Shown here: piece by piece, positions 50,951 through 62,763 of the stretch
How the letters are laid out: each line of letters starts with the position of its first letter
Position numbering within the stretch: the stretch's first letter is position 1
NCBI RefSeq assembly: GCF_000350225.1
Contig: NW_005178992.1
Location: 124,001 to 188,000 of the forward strand
Reading direction: 5' to 3'
Length of the DNA: 64,000 nt
Origin: Chondrus crispus
Lineage: Eukaryota; Rhodophyta; Florideophyceae; Gigartinales; Gigartinaceae
Translations under genes and position numbers: made by a program
The notes under the pieces: generated by a model
Seen by the model: only the letters and a program-made list of their open reading frames with translations
Database searches by the model: none
What the model was told of the DNA's origin: nothing

Positions 50951-51581
50951 TGTCGTGCACTGAGGGGGAAGGGTGGGATCCCCCTCTGGCAGAGCGCGCG
51001 CGTTCGGGGGGCGCGTGTAGGGGGTTATCGGGAGACCACCCGTAAGGGACCGGTACGGGGCCGGGCGCGAAGCGCAGTAGGGAAAGTAAGGGAAAAAGAG
51101 GCAAAACAGAGCCCAGGAGGGGCGGAGCGGTAGGGACAGCTGTCGCGCGGAGAGCCGGGCGTGGCGGGACGACGCGCGCGGTAGAGACAGGAGGGAATCG
51201 GGACGTAGATGGCTCGCAGGGTACCGTCGTGGGACGGGGACCGACGCGAGGCTACGACTCCGTTCCAGAAACCCGAGTTGTGGACCCAAAGCTTCGTGAA
51301 GATTTACTTAGGGTCGGACGTCGGCTATATACTAGCCGACGTCGGAGCTATAATTAATTAAACTAAAAGAAACTATATTAAAACGACGGCGGCGACGACC
51401 GGAGAAACTCCCCTTGGGGAGGTATGACAACCACTACACGTGGGGGGTGACACCTGGACACAGGAGCCTTGACGCCTGGTTACACGTGGCGCGCGGTACA
51501 CGGTGTGTCCCGGAGAAGGAGTCGTGCTGGCCGGGGACAGGTGTCCCCTGGGAAAAGGAAAAGGTGGGTCAGTGCACTACA
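50951..51581 (-). repeat. Gypsy-2 5' LTR
   Basis: 631 bp, same ends and hairpin as the 39662 copy. By eye there are five substitutions between the two. Confidence 0.95.
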
Positions 51582-52627
51582 TACGTTAACCGATACCAGC
51601 AGCTTCCCTCATGGTGGGGTCAGTTTGAAGTCTGCCAAGGATTTTGGTCGGAATTGGGCCTCATCCTTACATACTTCGGCAGCCACCTGAACGACCCCCG
51701 ACACGGGTTGTGGGTTGTTTTCATGACCGAGTGGTGCGTGAAGGTTGCTGGCACCTTGCTTTGGGAGGCGTATGATTGTTGGCGTCTGTGGTACCTTCCC
51801 CCGGAGCTCGTTGAGCTCATGTGCCTTCTGGATTACACTGTCCCCCTGGGTGGCGCCGACACCGATCTCCAGTTGCACTCGCTGCTCGACAAGATTAGGC
51901 AGATCGACTGGGACAGCGTTCCCCCTCACAACTCTTCCCGCTCCTTCGCAAAGCGACGTCCCTCCTTTTCTCCCGGACGTAGTCACAGCGCGGCGGCGAC
52001 TTCGTCTGGTTTAACCCCTGGACGTCGACGTTGTGCTCGTCCTCAGAAGCTCGACTGAGTCGACAGTTCGGGAATCAAATCCCCATCCCCGACGCGGTTC
52101 CCGAGCGAGGCGTGGACCCTCGTGCAGAGAGCGTGTGCTCTCGACCGTCCGGCCTTTCGTCTCCTCGTTCCGCGGTCTAACCTTCCACGACGGACGTACA
52201 GTCCCCAACGCCTTGTCTCACCGAGCCGTCTTTGCCTGCATTTCCACCTCACCCGGCTCGTTCACTGCCACGCCCCCCTCCGGTGGGTCCATCCACACGC
52301 GAAAGTCCTCCTCGCGTCGTGTTTCCCTCAACAAACTCAACTGTAACCCTATCAGTCCGGGAAGTACCGCCGTCTGACGTGGGTCAGACCCCACGTCAGA
52401 TTTCCCCTGTACGTAAAGAGCCACTCGTCACGCCTGCCTTGGCTCTTCCTTCACCCTCAGTTCCCAAAGAAAACAACACCGCCTCAGGCGTCTATCATCG
52501 ACTTCTCCGGGCCCATGGCGTAGAGGCACAGGCGCTGCAGGGTGCAACTCTGGAGGACCTACGCGTCCTCGCCCGTCTCCTCACTTCTCTGCCGAAGGAA
52601 ATTGGCTCCGGTGCTCCGTCCCGTTGA
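51582..52627 (+). pseudogene. Gypsy-3 antisense accessory ORF, 3' part
   Basis: Immediately after gypsy-2 and its TACGT copy, the frame of the 38850 ORF resumes: SHYV joins NRYQQLPSWWGQFEV. It matches the gypsy-2 accessory ORF (RYPEIPAWFAQYEV; LTYFGSHLNDPRHGLWVVF against VYFGLSLTEDPQSARWMVF; DKIRQIDWDSVP against LHGDIDWSRVP). The frame stops at 52058. Frames continuing to 52627 encode a Ser/Pro-rich tail and LRVLARLLTSLPKEI, which may be the rest of the protein after frameshifts. Confidence 0.65.
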
Positions 52628-55600
52628 TCTGCTGTTCACGGCCGATCCCTCATAATCCATGTTCGCATCATTACCCCCTTTGTGAGAATTAATTTGCGTT
52701 CTCTCCTCCTCAGCTTTCTCCTCTCTCTTTTTTTCTTGTTCATTTTCTTTGCAACATGCCTCCATCCGTCTCCGGTCACACCTTGGTCCGTAGACTTCCT
52801 CCTCTTATTGTATGCATCGCGCCCTTGCGTTCGCATATCATCATCTGTCAATCTCCTCCTCTTTTTCCCAATTTTCTCCTCTTTACCGCAGCCCTGGCGC
52901 GGCTTTCTCTCCTTTCCAATCAGGTCAACAAATATCTGCAGGTAGTATGACAAGGAGAGCCCTACTTCACCTACAACCCATTTCGAGCGGTGTGGAATTG
53001 ACAATACCCTGGGTATTCCATTCTTTGGGCGCGCTCAGCGAGCGCTGTGCGGCAGATGCGTAGATGTCTTGTTCGACTGTCGGGGCCGTGACCGACCTCA
53101 GCCTAGACCTATTACGATGCCCTCCTTTTATTTTCAACGCGTCCGGCAACTTCCCCATCTCCAAAATGACGGCGTCAAACCGTCCTCGAGTTCCCTGATT
53201 TTCCTTAATTTCTGCGCGTCGGGGGGGGAATACTGTGTAATCCCTTCACTTTAAAGCGTGGCCTTCGTTCCTCCTTTCCCGCGCATGGCACGCGAACCTT
53301 GTGAGAACATTTTAAATGTTCCTTTCCACCTTGTATGTCGACATCGCGTAGCGAGTGTCTTGGGAGGGTCGCAACGGATACACGGGATCCTCGTAGCAAT
53401 CGCCGTGTGCGAGGACGTCATTAAAGCGAGCGCGGCGCCCTCTTCCCTGTTCACTGGCAGTTAGTGACCATGTGCGCGTTATCCGTTTGTCCTCTCTATA
53501 TTTGCACTCCCCTTTGGACCCACCAACGTCGTGTCAATTGACGTCCACGTCTCAATAGCCACTTTGTCGTAATTTTTTTCTCTACCTCATTGTTCCCGGT
53601 ATCCGATCTCTGGAGGTTTACACCTCTCGATCCGGGTGGTCTCGTTAGTTCACGTTTCTACTTTCCCCAGTAAAATTTCTGAAGGCGCGGCTAGACTTGC
53701 GTCACTTGGGAACGCGTCTGTCTTCGTCGAGCACTTGTTGTTCTCACGGAGCCGACCCCACCGAAGTGTGCGGCGTCCCCGAGGTTTGGTTGCTTTGGCC
53801 TTATATCCATTGCAGCCGGTGGGGCCGTGTTCTCGAGCTACACTGTCCTTACAGTCTCTCTTTTCTTTGTGACGTTGTCGTCGAGTTGTCCTCGTGGCTG
53901 CCTCATGTGAAATGAGGTGGTGTCAATGTGTCCTCTATTATGTCCTCTGACCACCACCACGTCGTCGGCGCAAAGTCGGCGCCGTCATTTCCCTTTCGTC
54001 GTCGCTGACACGAAGGTCTCGAAATGTCGACGACGGGAGTCACAGGGTTCTGGGCCTTGGCTCAGAGGCTTCATCGCAATTTAAGCCTTGCAAGGACAAA
54101 GTGTCGTGTACGAATTTGACACGTATACAGGTGTTCGGCAGTGTCCTCGGCCTGTAGTCAGGATTTGAACGAGACGTCCATTTTGTGGTTACCCTCATAA
54201 GCGTCGGGGGACGCTGCGGGAGGTATTTCAGACATCCGTTCTTGGAAATCATTACCAGCTTCTGAACTTCGGGGGTGCTACGTAGGCGGGGTGTGGGGAC
54301 AAATCCTCATTCTTTTCCTCGTTCGGCTGTCGTACGACTGAGGCCACTCGTGTCCCCGATACCAAACAAATGAAAGCACAGCAAAACAGGGGTTGAAACA
54401 CAACCAGATTAAACAACCGACAAATAAGCGATGGACCGAAAGTCTCCACCCTTGCTTACACCACAACATCCCCCTTTCCGACGAGCGACAGCAATCCGCT
54501 CCTTCGATTTCGTGCGTGACTCCAGTCACTGCATTATATACATGTATATACATATTCTTTTTATGTTCTTCGGACATCCTTCCAGCTCCTCACGCAGCAC
54601 ATTATTCCTGACAGGCACAGGGAGTCTCGCAATTTGGCGTCCTTGCAAAACGAACAGACATTGGGCTCTCCGTCTCCGCTTGAACCAACGCGTCGTAGAT
54701 TAGTGGCGATCGTCGGTTCGCAAGTCTTCCTTGCTAGGACATCGACCGGCGCACGTCGTGCGGCTTTCTTTCCGCTCCCCGTGGTTGTGGGTTTGTGCTT
54801 TGCATGTCACAAAAGAAACGAGAAAAAAAAGAAAAGAGACAGAAAACGAAAACAAAACAAAAGCAAAAGAAGAGAAAGCAGGACTTGGGGGGTAGGCGGG
54901 TACACAGGTCGCTCGTGGAGCGAAAAGAATGCGCACGCGGTGAAACCCATCCTTTCTGATTGTGTTGACACATTAACCTTCTCGTCGATGACGAAGTCAG
55001 TCGTGTAGTTGCTCGCGTGATACCATGAGCTTGCGACACGGTGTTACTTCTTCGGGTCGCCCTCAATTGCGAACAGCCCGCGACGCGGGGCGTCGTTTTG
55101 TGCCTCCTCGCATGCTTGTCTGAAGTCTCTTTGCGACGATCGTCGGTCGTCTACCAGACGATCTATTTCCTTCTACTTCTCCCCAGTATCGAGGTCCTGT
55201 TGAGAGATACAAACAAAACAAAAACATTGATGACAAAGGAAAATCAGAAACCCGTTAGAGGTGGTACCGCGCGCACGACTGCTGTACGTCATCGGCGTTC
55301 CCATCAAGACTTTCTTGCGACTCGGTCGGAGCATGGGCGGCGTCGGTGGCGTGTTGCAGCCCGTCGCAGATGCTCGAACGTGACTTCGCGAATATCTCCA
55401 CGTCCTGTACTCTCGACCAGCGGTACCGTTCCCTTAACTTCCGTTAAAATTCACACTGCACTGCTACTTCTGTTTTTCGCCTTCTCCCGTGCGACAATTG
55501 TCCGTTTGTCCATTCTTAAAATGCCCCATAAACTTTTCATCAAATCAAATTGGACCGGGGCGGATCACTGATCTAAACGTCATATCACGTGCGCACGACC

Positions 55601-55849
55601 GCGACGCGTGATCATACGTAATTTGCGTATTATCTACACCGGAGACTACAGTAACTCCTCCATTTCTTTGGAGGGCGACACTCGCCGCTCTCTGCATGTG
55701 CAGCGGTCAAGGGAAAATTGACTATCTCACTTCTTCTCTCCATCTCCTTACTCTCTGCTGTCCCGACTCCTGTGAGCACCACTCTTCCCTGTCTTCGCGC
55801 CGCGTCTCAAAGTACCAATTCCAACTTGACGACATCCCAACGGGTGTTA
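52628..55849. other. Gypsy-3 long spacer, no clear genes
   Basis: About 3.2 kb between the accessory ORF and the chromodomain, corresponding to the 1.3-kb spacer in gypsy-2. Only short ORFs with no recognised domains occur. A purine-rich AAAAG stretch lies near 54810-54880. No nested element with clear termini was found, though one could be hidden. Confidence 0.5.
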
Positions 55850-57589
55850 CCCCGCTTGGGCGCGTCCAACTTGCGGCGGCAAGGATAACTTCTTCCTTCG
55901 GAAATACCTCACCACGGCGCTGCGCGGTAATTGCGCGACTGGTTCCCACGTCGCGTCCTTCGTCTCATACCCATACTATTTCACCCTGAGGACTAATCCC
56001 TCATCTCGATACCCGTGATCGATGATCTTTTCTATCACGTACTCGGCATTCTCATTTTCTTCCTCGCGTCTGGGGTTAATTTCTTTCCCCTCTTGAAGAT
56101 TCTCCGACTTCTCCAACTCTTCTGAATTAATTGTCCTCCGTAAGTCTTGCGGTATCTCCGCTGACGGGTTTCGACTGACAACATCTTCCTCGTCCTCTAA
56201 CATCTGCGCTCGCGTGAGAGGACCTTCCTCGTTCTCCATCGCGTCGCGTTCTTGATTCCCCTCGCGTCCGCTGAGGAACTGTAGAGCCTGTCTTAGGCCT
56301 GATATTGGCATGTAGTCCATGGGACTAGGGGCTGATTCGACTCTATCTCGCAACACGCGCTCTTCTTGGTCGCCTATGGCGATGACAACCGTGTTATTAT
56401 CTGATTTCTTGACTGCATACGGTCCCGTGGCGACTTGTGCCAGCTTTTGTCTAGGTTCTGTTGCGGTCCCCTGTTCCTTCCGGAGGAAAACGTAGGATCC
56501 TGAAGGGATGTCATACTTCGGTTTGCGAAGCCTTGCGTCAAAGTTTCGCTTTTAGCGCGCTTGTTCTTTTCGCAGACTCTTATCAGCGCCTTTCATGAGG
56601 CTTTCCAACCACGACTGCCATTTCAGGTAATACGCTCGATTCGAGCTAAATCCTTCCAAACTTGGCTGCGCTTGTAACGCAATGCTTCTCGGCGCCCGAG
56701 CTAACACCAGCTCGAAGGGCGCAATGTTCGTAGTTCGATGGACTTGTGTGTTGTAGGCGAACGTCACAGCGTCGCTGAATAAATCCTAGTCCTTGGGATG
56801 CTCTCCAACGTATTTTCGCAACGCGGAAGTCAGCGTGCGGTTAAACCTCTCAACTTGGCCGTTGGCTTGCGGATGGTACGTAGTCGTGAACGGATTGCGT
56901 ATGCCTAGAATTCGGCAGACATTCTGAAAGAACCGGGCCGTGAACTGTGTTCCATTGTCGGACAGCAGCTTGACCGGCGGTCCGTACACGAATACCCAAT
57001 GGTGAACGAAGGCTTGTGCGATGTGCGCAGCTGATATCTTCTTCAACGGTACGGTTCGTACCAGTTTCGAGTATCGATCACTGATCACGAGAATATACCG
57101 ATTTCCTCGCTTAGTTGTAATTAGCTCCCCGAGGATGTCGATGGCGACAAACTCCAGCGGAGCTTTGGGCGTGAGCAGCTTCATTTCCTTTGTGTTTTTT
57201 CTTAACTTCACCCTTTCCCGCTCACATGCGGCGCAATTCTTCGCGACTGCATAGCAGTCTAGGGCCATCGTAGGCCAATAAAAATATCTTCTCAATGTCT
57301 TGTAAAGTTTCCTGCCTCCCGGGTGGCCTGCCAATTTTGTGTAGTGGCTTAACCCTAGGATGCGGTCCCTTAACGATTGTGGTATTACCACTTGTACGAA
57401 CTCCGCCGCGGTACGGCATAGAGTTCCTTCGAATTCCTCGGCCTCCATGCTGAACGTTCTCACCTTTCCGGCGTCCATTTCTTCCTTGATGCGGTTGCAG
57501 AAGGGGTCGACGGCTTGCTCGCGAATGAGCTCCTCCGGAGTGACAGCATGGAATTGATCGAGGCGATCAGGGGCGGTTCCCCCACTCAA
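55850..57589 (-). pseudogene. Gypsy-3 integrase and chromodomain
   Basis: The integrase frame (57589-56786) has HHCC-type sequence (HYTKLAGHPGGRKLYKT, CAACERERVKL) and a core with VAIDILGEL, LLSDNGTQFTARFF and QANGQVERFNRT. A frame change near 56786 leads to MTFAYNTQVHRTTNIAPFEL, and later frames to the C-terminal chromodomain. In that chromodomain AEYVIEKIIDHGYRDEG continues LVLRVK, a TAG at about 55976-55978 in place of the conserved Trp, then YGYETKDATWEP. Integrase catalytic residues persist, but the protein is interrupted at least three times. Confidence 0.85.
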
Positions 57590-58804
57590 GAACGAGAATG
57601 TCGTCTAACGCGTCAAAACTTTCCTCGTCCTCCACTGTACCCTCGGCCGGTTCGGCCATAAAGCATGGGATTTCGTCGTCGAATTCGTCGACGGTTTCTC
57701 CTGCGGTCCGCAACCTTGACAAAGCGTCCGCCTGGCTGTTAGCCTTTCCCTTTTTGTACTTGATTTCAAAATCGAATTCCGAGAGGCGTAGCCTTCATCG
57801 GATTAATCTCCCGCTGGGGTCCGTTACGTTCATCAACCACCTCAATGAGGCATGGTCGGTATGCACAATGAAGTGCTCGCCATACAAATATGGTCTTAAA
57901 GTCTGTACGGCCCAAATTACCGCTAGACATTCTTTTTCTGATACAGAATAGTTTCTCTCGGCTGCGGCTAACGTTCTTGAAAAGAACCCGATGGGTTTGC
58001 GTTGCGCATCAGGGTGTGTTTGAAATAGTGCAGCGCCTATTTGGTAGTCGCTTGCATCGGTATCTACCAAGTAGGGTAGGTCCTTCTTCGGCAGCGCCAA
58101 CACCGGCGGTGCCAAGATGGCGTCCTTGAGCTTATGAAAATCTTTCTTGCACGGTTCGTCGAATCCTTCCAACTGGACCGGTTGTCCTTTCTTCAGTAGT
58201 TGGATTAGAGGCCGCGCGATTTTCGCATAATGCGGAACGAACCTGCGGTAGACATTGCAGAGTCCCAGGAAGCTCCTGAGCTGTGTCTGTGTTCGCGGGT
58301 ACCGCACTTGTTCCAAAGCGGCGGTTCGCGCGACATCGACTTCTAGCGTACCTGGGCGGACGACGTGGCCCAGGTACTTGATCTTTTCCACGACAAATTC
58401 GCACTTGCCAAGCTTGAGCTTGACACCTGCCTTTTCCAATACGGAAAATATTTCATCCACGTGCACGATGTGCTCCTCCCACGACTTGCTAAAAATTATT
58501 TTGTCGTCTAGATACACCAAACAGCATTGCCAACGGAACGGGGAGAGCAGGATATCCATTGCTCTCTGAAACGTCGCTGGCGCGTTAGTTAGCCCGAAGG
58601 GCATTCTTGAGAATCGATACCGTCCTGAGTGACACGAAAATGCGATCTTGTCGCGGTCGCGCTCAAGGATAGGCATCCGCCAATATCCCGAGATTGTGTC
58701 CAACGCGGAGAAAACCTTGGTGTCACCAAGCGAGTCTAGACACTCGTCCATGCGTGGCAAAGGGTACGTGTCCTTCACAGTCACTGCGTTCAGCCTGCGT
58801 TAGT
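57590..58804 (-). pseudogene. Gypsy-3 reverse transcriptase and RNase H
   Basis: RT begins in another frame with MRFCVN and a stop where the sister element has Tyr, then VKDTYPLPRMDECLD, FGLTNAPATFQRAM and catalytic VYLDDKIIF. RNase H follows with YLVDTDASDYQIGAALFQ, EKECLAVIW and HTDHASLRWLM. It ends at a stop near 57795 followed by a frame change to LSEFDFEIKYKKGKANSQAD-like sequence. Several lesions make it inactive. Confidence 0.85.
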
Positions 58805-60290
58805 TTACGCAGAAACGCATTGACCCATCCGCTTGGGCACCAGCAACACGGGCGACGCCCATTCTGACTGCGCTGGTTCTATCACTCCTGCCTCTAACAT
58901 CTTCTGCACTTCTGCATCTTCTACTTCGCGGGCTTTAGGTCCGGCCCGATACGGGGCTTGTGCGATGGGACGAGTCTCGGGGATCAACTCGATCCGATGG
59001 ACGGTGGTATTAATTTCGCCAAGCGTCCCATCCCACATCCTTGAATACTTCTTCAAAATCCGACGGAACCGCTCGCGCAGCCGTTCCGGCACGTGGCTCA
59101 GGTCGAGGTCCTCCACGTCCGGCGGTGGCGGCTCAATCCTGCGTTGCGGCTTCGTAGATGCCGACGCGGAGAGCCCTGCCGACCGTTCTTCTGGCTGGTC
59201 CTTGCGCGCTTGATCCGACAGTTCGCATCTTGTCTCGCCCGTAGGCGTCTTGGTGGAATTAGGAAAAATTTCCTTCTTCCTTTCTTGAATTCCGAGAACT
59301 TCTCCAATGGTGGTTTTGCTCTCGAGCGCGGCTCTCGGGTGCGGTAATAATTCTGCCACCACTTGGCCTTTTTGCACCCTGACAGGGTACGTCCTAAAAT
59401 TCGCAACGAGTAAACGAAATGGCCGGTCAGGCTCAACCTGAACGACACCATTCGTGCACGTCAACCCGTGCTTCTCGTACAACGACGAGTACGGCTGAAT
59501 CACAACCAAGACCGCCCTCTTGGAGGTGCATTCCACGACGCGTTGCGTCCCTGGCTCGATAGTCGTGGCTCTTGCCACTTTTACCTTAGGGGAAATTCGC
59601 TCCCGCTTTCTATCATTCTCGTCCTCTCCTGCGACGAGATTCTTCTTCCCTCTTCTCGTCGAGAACCGCCCAACTATCGGGACCTCCCAGAAATCCGCCA
59701 ACTCAACCGTTTTCTTCCTTGGATAAATTGCTTCCACAAACCGGTCACAGTAGTCCGCGCCTAGAATTAGCGGGACGGCTAGTTTTTCGCATACAATAAA
59801 CTCGGCTGCGGCCACAAATTTTCCAAGCCTCACGGTCATTTTAATGGTGCCGAGAGTCCGGAGTGGCCTATTGTTCGCGTCTCCAATGTCTTGGGTCGGT
59901 CCGTAGGACACTAGAGATTCCATTCCAGCTGGGAGTTACGATTTTCGCACAAGGTTTGGTCCCGCGCCGGTGTATAATACGGACAACACCCGGCTCATCA
60001 ATCCGATTGTTGGTCCAATGTCCGCGTATTTGTTTGCGCAAGGACCAGAATCTTCTCGGGACACTCCCTTCGCTTAACCCTGTACCAGGGTCTTCGAACT
60101 TCTTCCAGCGGATGATCTCGGGCTCGGCTCAAAATTTTCTTGACTTGAGCTGGCCCTTTGGGCTTATCCACCAATCCAACAACCTCCTCATCGGGGTCTG
60201 ATTTTTCCCTTAGAGACGGGGAACGGGGCTGAGCCCCGAGCACAGTACGTCGACCCTGTGCCTCTCGCGACTTATGCGAGATTCCCCTCT
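58805..60290 (-). pseudogene. Gypsy-3 protease and linker, active site lost
   Basis: The frame entered from gag by a -1 shift reads LERGISHKSREAQ and continues to 59998. The protease active site reads LYTGAGPN instead of LDTGAGPN, so the catalytic Asp is Tyr, and a TAA follows a few codons later. From 59923 the frame resumes with PLRTLGTIKMTVRLGKF, VPLILGADYCDRFVEAIYP and the linker domain shared with gypsy-2. It runs to SEWASPVLLVPK, where a frameshift ends it. Confidence 0.82.
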
Positions 60291-62577
60291 CTAGTTTTCT
60301 TGCCGCTGCGGGGTCCTTCTCACGTCCGACGACGCGGGCCCCGCGGCGGGCCCTCGGAAGGGTTGGTTCGACCTCGGCGTTGAAGCACTCGGCGTGCTCG
60401 CCGTCCGCAAATCGAACCAATTCTTGACCTTCAGATAACTCGTCGATGGTATCCTTAATCTCTCCATCGGAGACAACGCGTCATAATTTCCCAAAAGTCG
60501 GTGCATTTCCCGGAGGGAAAGAATACACGTTGGCGCGGCGTGCCCCTTTTCGTAACAATGATAGCACACCAGTCCGTGCTTCTTGACGGGATATTGCGGC
60601 CTAGATCCTCCACGGGCCGGCGGCCTTCCTTGATGTTGCGGCCTCTCCATCCCGCCTGGCCTTGGAAACGTTGTACCCTTGTCCTCCATCGGGATGCACG
60701 GCGCCGGCGTGTGGCCGCGCCCCCGGAACGTCATCACGGGATCCGTGGGTTCTGAAGACGACTCCGTCGGGTACGTGGGCGTCGGTAGAGTTGACGACTC
60801 GCTTGCCCCGTAGTCCTCGTGTCCGTAGCCCTCTGATGGCTCAATAAAATTGCCTTCGGCTACCAATGCTCCTTCGTACTGACTTTCGCTGTCTCCGTGC
60901 GCACCGCGTTCATCTGACGCGGAGATTGTCTCGGCTAAGTGGACGGCGTCCTGACTTTTACGACCGGGATAAGGAGCCCTTGGCTTCTTCCCCGCCCTGA
61001 ACGTCGACGGCGTCTGAATCGTGACCTTCTTGGTCTTCTTGTCCTTAGCGCGGCTCGCCGAGCCATGCGCCTTCGCGTAATTAACTAGTCTTAAAAACGA
61101 AACGTCCCGATTGTCTTGTCGGTATTGAGATACCATTGGCTTAAATCTCGAATCGAGTCCTTCAATAAACATCGTCATTTGTTCTTCCATCGAATATACG
61201 TTTCCACATCGATTGCTCGCGTCCGTCAGACGGATATAAAATTCCATCTCGTCTTCAGACGGTCTTTGCTGAACTTCTCACAATGCGAGCACGGCTTGGC
61301 GGATCGCCTCGTCGGTCGCGAAACTCCTCAACAACCACTGTACGGCCTCCGGCCACACGGACACTTTCCCGTGATGGGACCCGGCCGTCTGAGACACCGA
61401 AGTGTACTGTGTCAAGGCGATGCCGCTTAGAAATTCGAGCAGCAAGCGAATCGCTTGCCCCTCGTTCATTTATTGAGTGTCAAACTCTTGAACTAACTTG
61501 GCCAAAAAATCCAACACAAGGACCCCGTCCTCACCTGTGAACGTGTTGTCCTTCTTCACCTTAGGCGGAATATCTCTCCTGATTTTTCGTACGGCGGTCC
61601 GCCGGGAACTTGACGAATATGTCTGCGGGTTCCGCAAGCGGTACCTTTGGTACGAAAGTAATTTCTTGAAGAGGTAGTTGGTCGGATTCAGCTCCTCCAA
61701 CTCCTCCCATCGCGGCCCGCGCCGCGTTGCGACATCTTCGGGCTCCGCGTCCTTGTCTCTCCACGAGGCGGACGAAGTGATCCCGCTCCGTCTGGAGGTA
61801 ATTTTCTTGCCCTGCCAAAATTCCTTTTCCTTCCTCTGAACGGTGTTCGGAATCGCTGGCATGGTTCGACGAACCGTCGTCACCATCTTTGGAAAGGCCA
61901 TTCGACTCGGTCATTGAGTCTTGCTCCTCCGTCTGGTCACTACCGTGACTCTTACTCCTGCGTCGCAGATTCTTCTGCGAAGTCTTCGACTTGGAGCTCC
62001 GCTGTACCGCGGCCTTGTCCTTCTTCGATCGACGGTCGCCTTCTCGACCCATTGGGAGCGGCTCTTGCCCGACGATCTGTTCAAGGTCCTTGAGACGATG
62101 AGCGGCGCGGTCAAACTTGTCATCGATACTGGCTCTAAATTTCCCCAAAGACTCCAAAGCTTGATTCGCGTCGCGCCTTGCGTCCTTGACTGAAATCTTC
62201 AACGAAGCCAGGACCTCCGGCTCCAGACCGTCGGTCGCATGACCTCCCTCCTTCTCGACGAGATCCACTCAAGCCGACAGCTCTCCCAAAACGGTGTGGA
62301 ACTCGGAGACTTGCAACTCCAGTTGCTTCCGGACGAGGGCTAATTCAGCCTCGAGATTTTTCGTCATCTCTTGGCGAATATCCTCGCCCATCTTCTCGAA
62401 CCTGTAGGATAGATTATCCTTGTCGGCTTCAATCCCCGTCGGGGATTCTTGATCTTCGGGGTCCGTGGCCGTGTTGGCCTGGCTTCGGGTGCGAGGACCT
62501 CGCGGGATCTTCGACGCCCTTGCCGATCCGTTCCTGTTCGCCCCGGGGCCGACGTCCCCGGGTGCACTTGTCGACAT
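60291..62577 (-). pseudogene. Gypsy-3 Gag
   Basis: ATG at 62577 starts a Gag with an N-terminal helical region (EDIRQEMTKNLEAELALVRKQ) and a TGA at 62269-62271. A frameshift near 61640 leads into the gag domain (NYLFKKLLSYQRYRL, AVQWLLRSFATDEAIRQAV, MFIEGLDSRFKPMV), with further stops at about 61470 and 61275. A canonical knuckle VCYHCYEKGHAAPTC (C-x2-C-x4-H-x4-C) lies near 60570. The frame ends CAA GAA AAC TAG at 60291, the same place and context as the slippery site of gypsy-2, with one A changed to G. Confidence 0.83.
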
Positions 62578-62741
62578 GGTTCGTTTCCAAAAACGAACAT
62601 ATAGGTTCGTTTTTAGTTATAACTAAACACAAAGAAAAAAATAGAAAACGCTACCGCACCTGAATAAACTTACGTCGCCGAGAAAACTCCTGTAGTCCGT
62701 TTCAGCTTACGCAGTTTCTAGGTCGGGTCTCCGGCACGCAA

Positions 62742-62759
62742 TTCTAGGTCGGGAGACCA
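62742..62759 (-). promoter_or_regulatory. Gypsy-3 primer-binding site
   Basis: The minus strand reads TGGTCTCCCGACCTAGAA four bases after the 5' LTR, identical to gypsy-2. A diverged second copy lies about 27 bp away (62715 onward). Confidence 0.7.
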
Positions 62760-62763
62760 CTTT

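Larger units (their letters stand above)
39662..51581 (-). mobile_element. Ty3/gypsy chromovirus gypsy-2 (young, nearly complete)
   Basis: Two 631-bp LTRs (39662-40292 and 50951-51581) differ at about five positions. A TACGT duplication flanks the element. The minus strand carries gag (50844-48668), pro-RT-RNase H-integrase (48667-45063) and the integrase tail with chromodomain (to 44002). The plus strand carries a 512-codon accessory ORF (41196-42734). Interruptions are few: one frameshift and one stop in gag, one stop at the pro-RT junction, and one frameshift in integrase. Confidence 0.95.

Noticed and set aside
51414-51581. N-terminal part of the ORF at 51414-52058
   Set aside because: These codons lie in the gypsy-2 LTR; only the part from 51587 belongs to the accessory gene.
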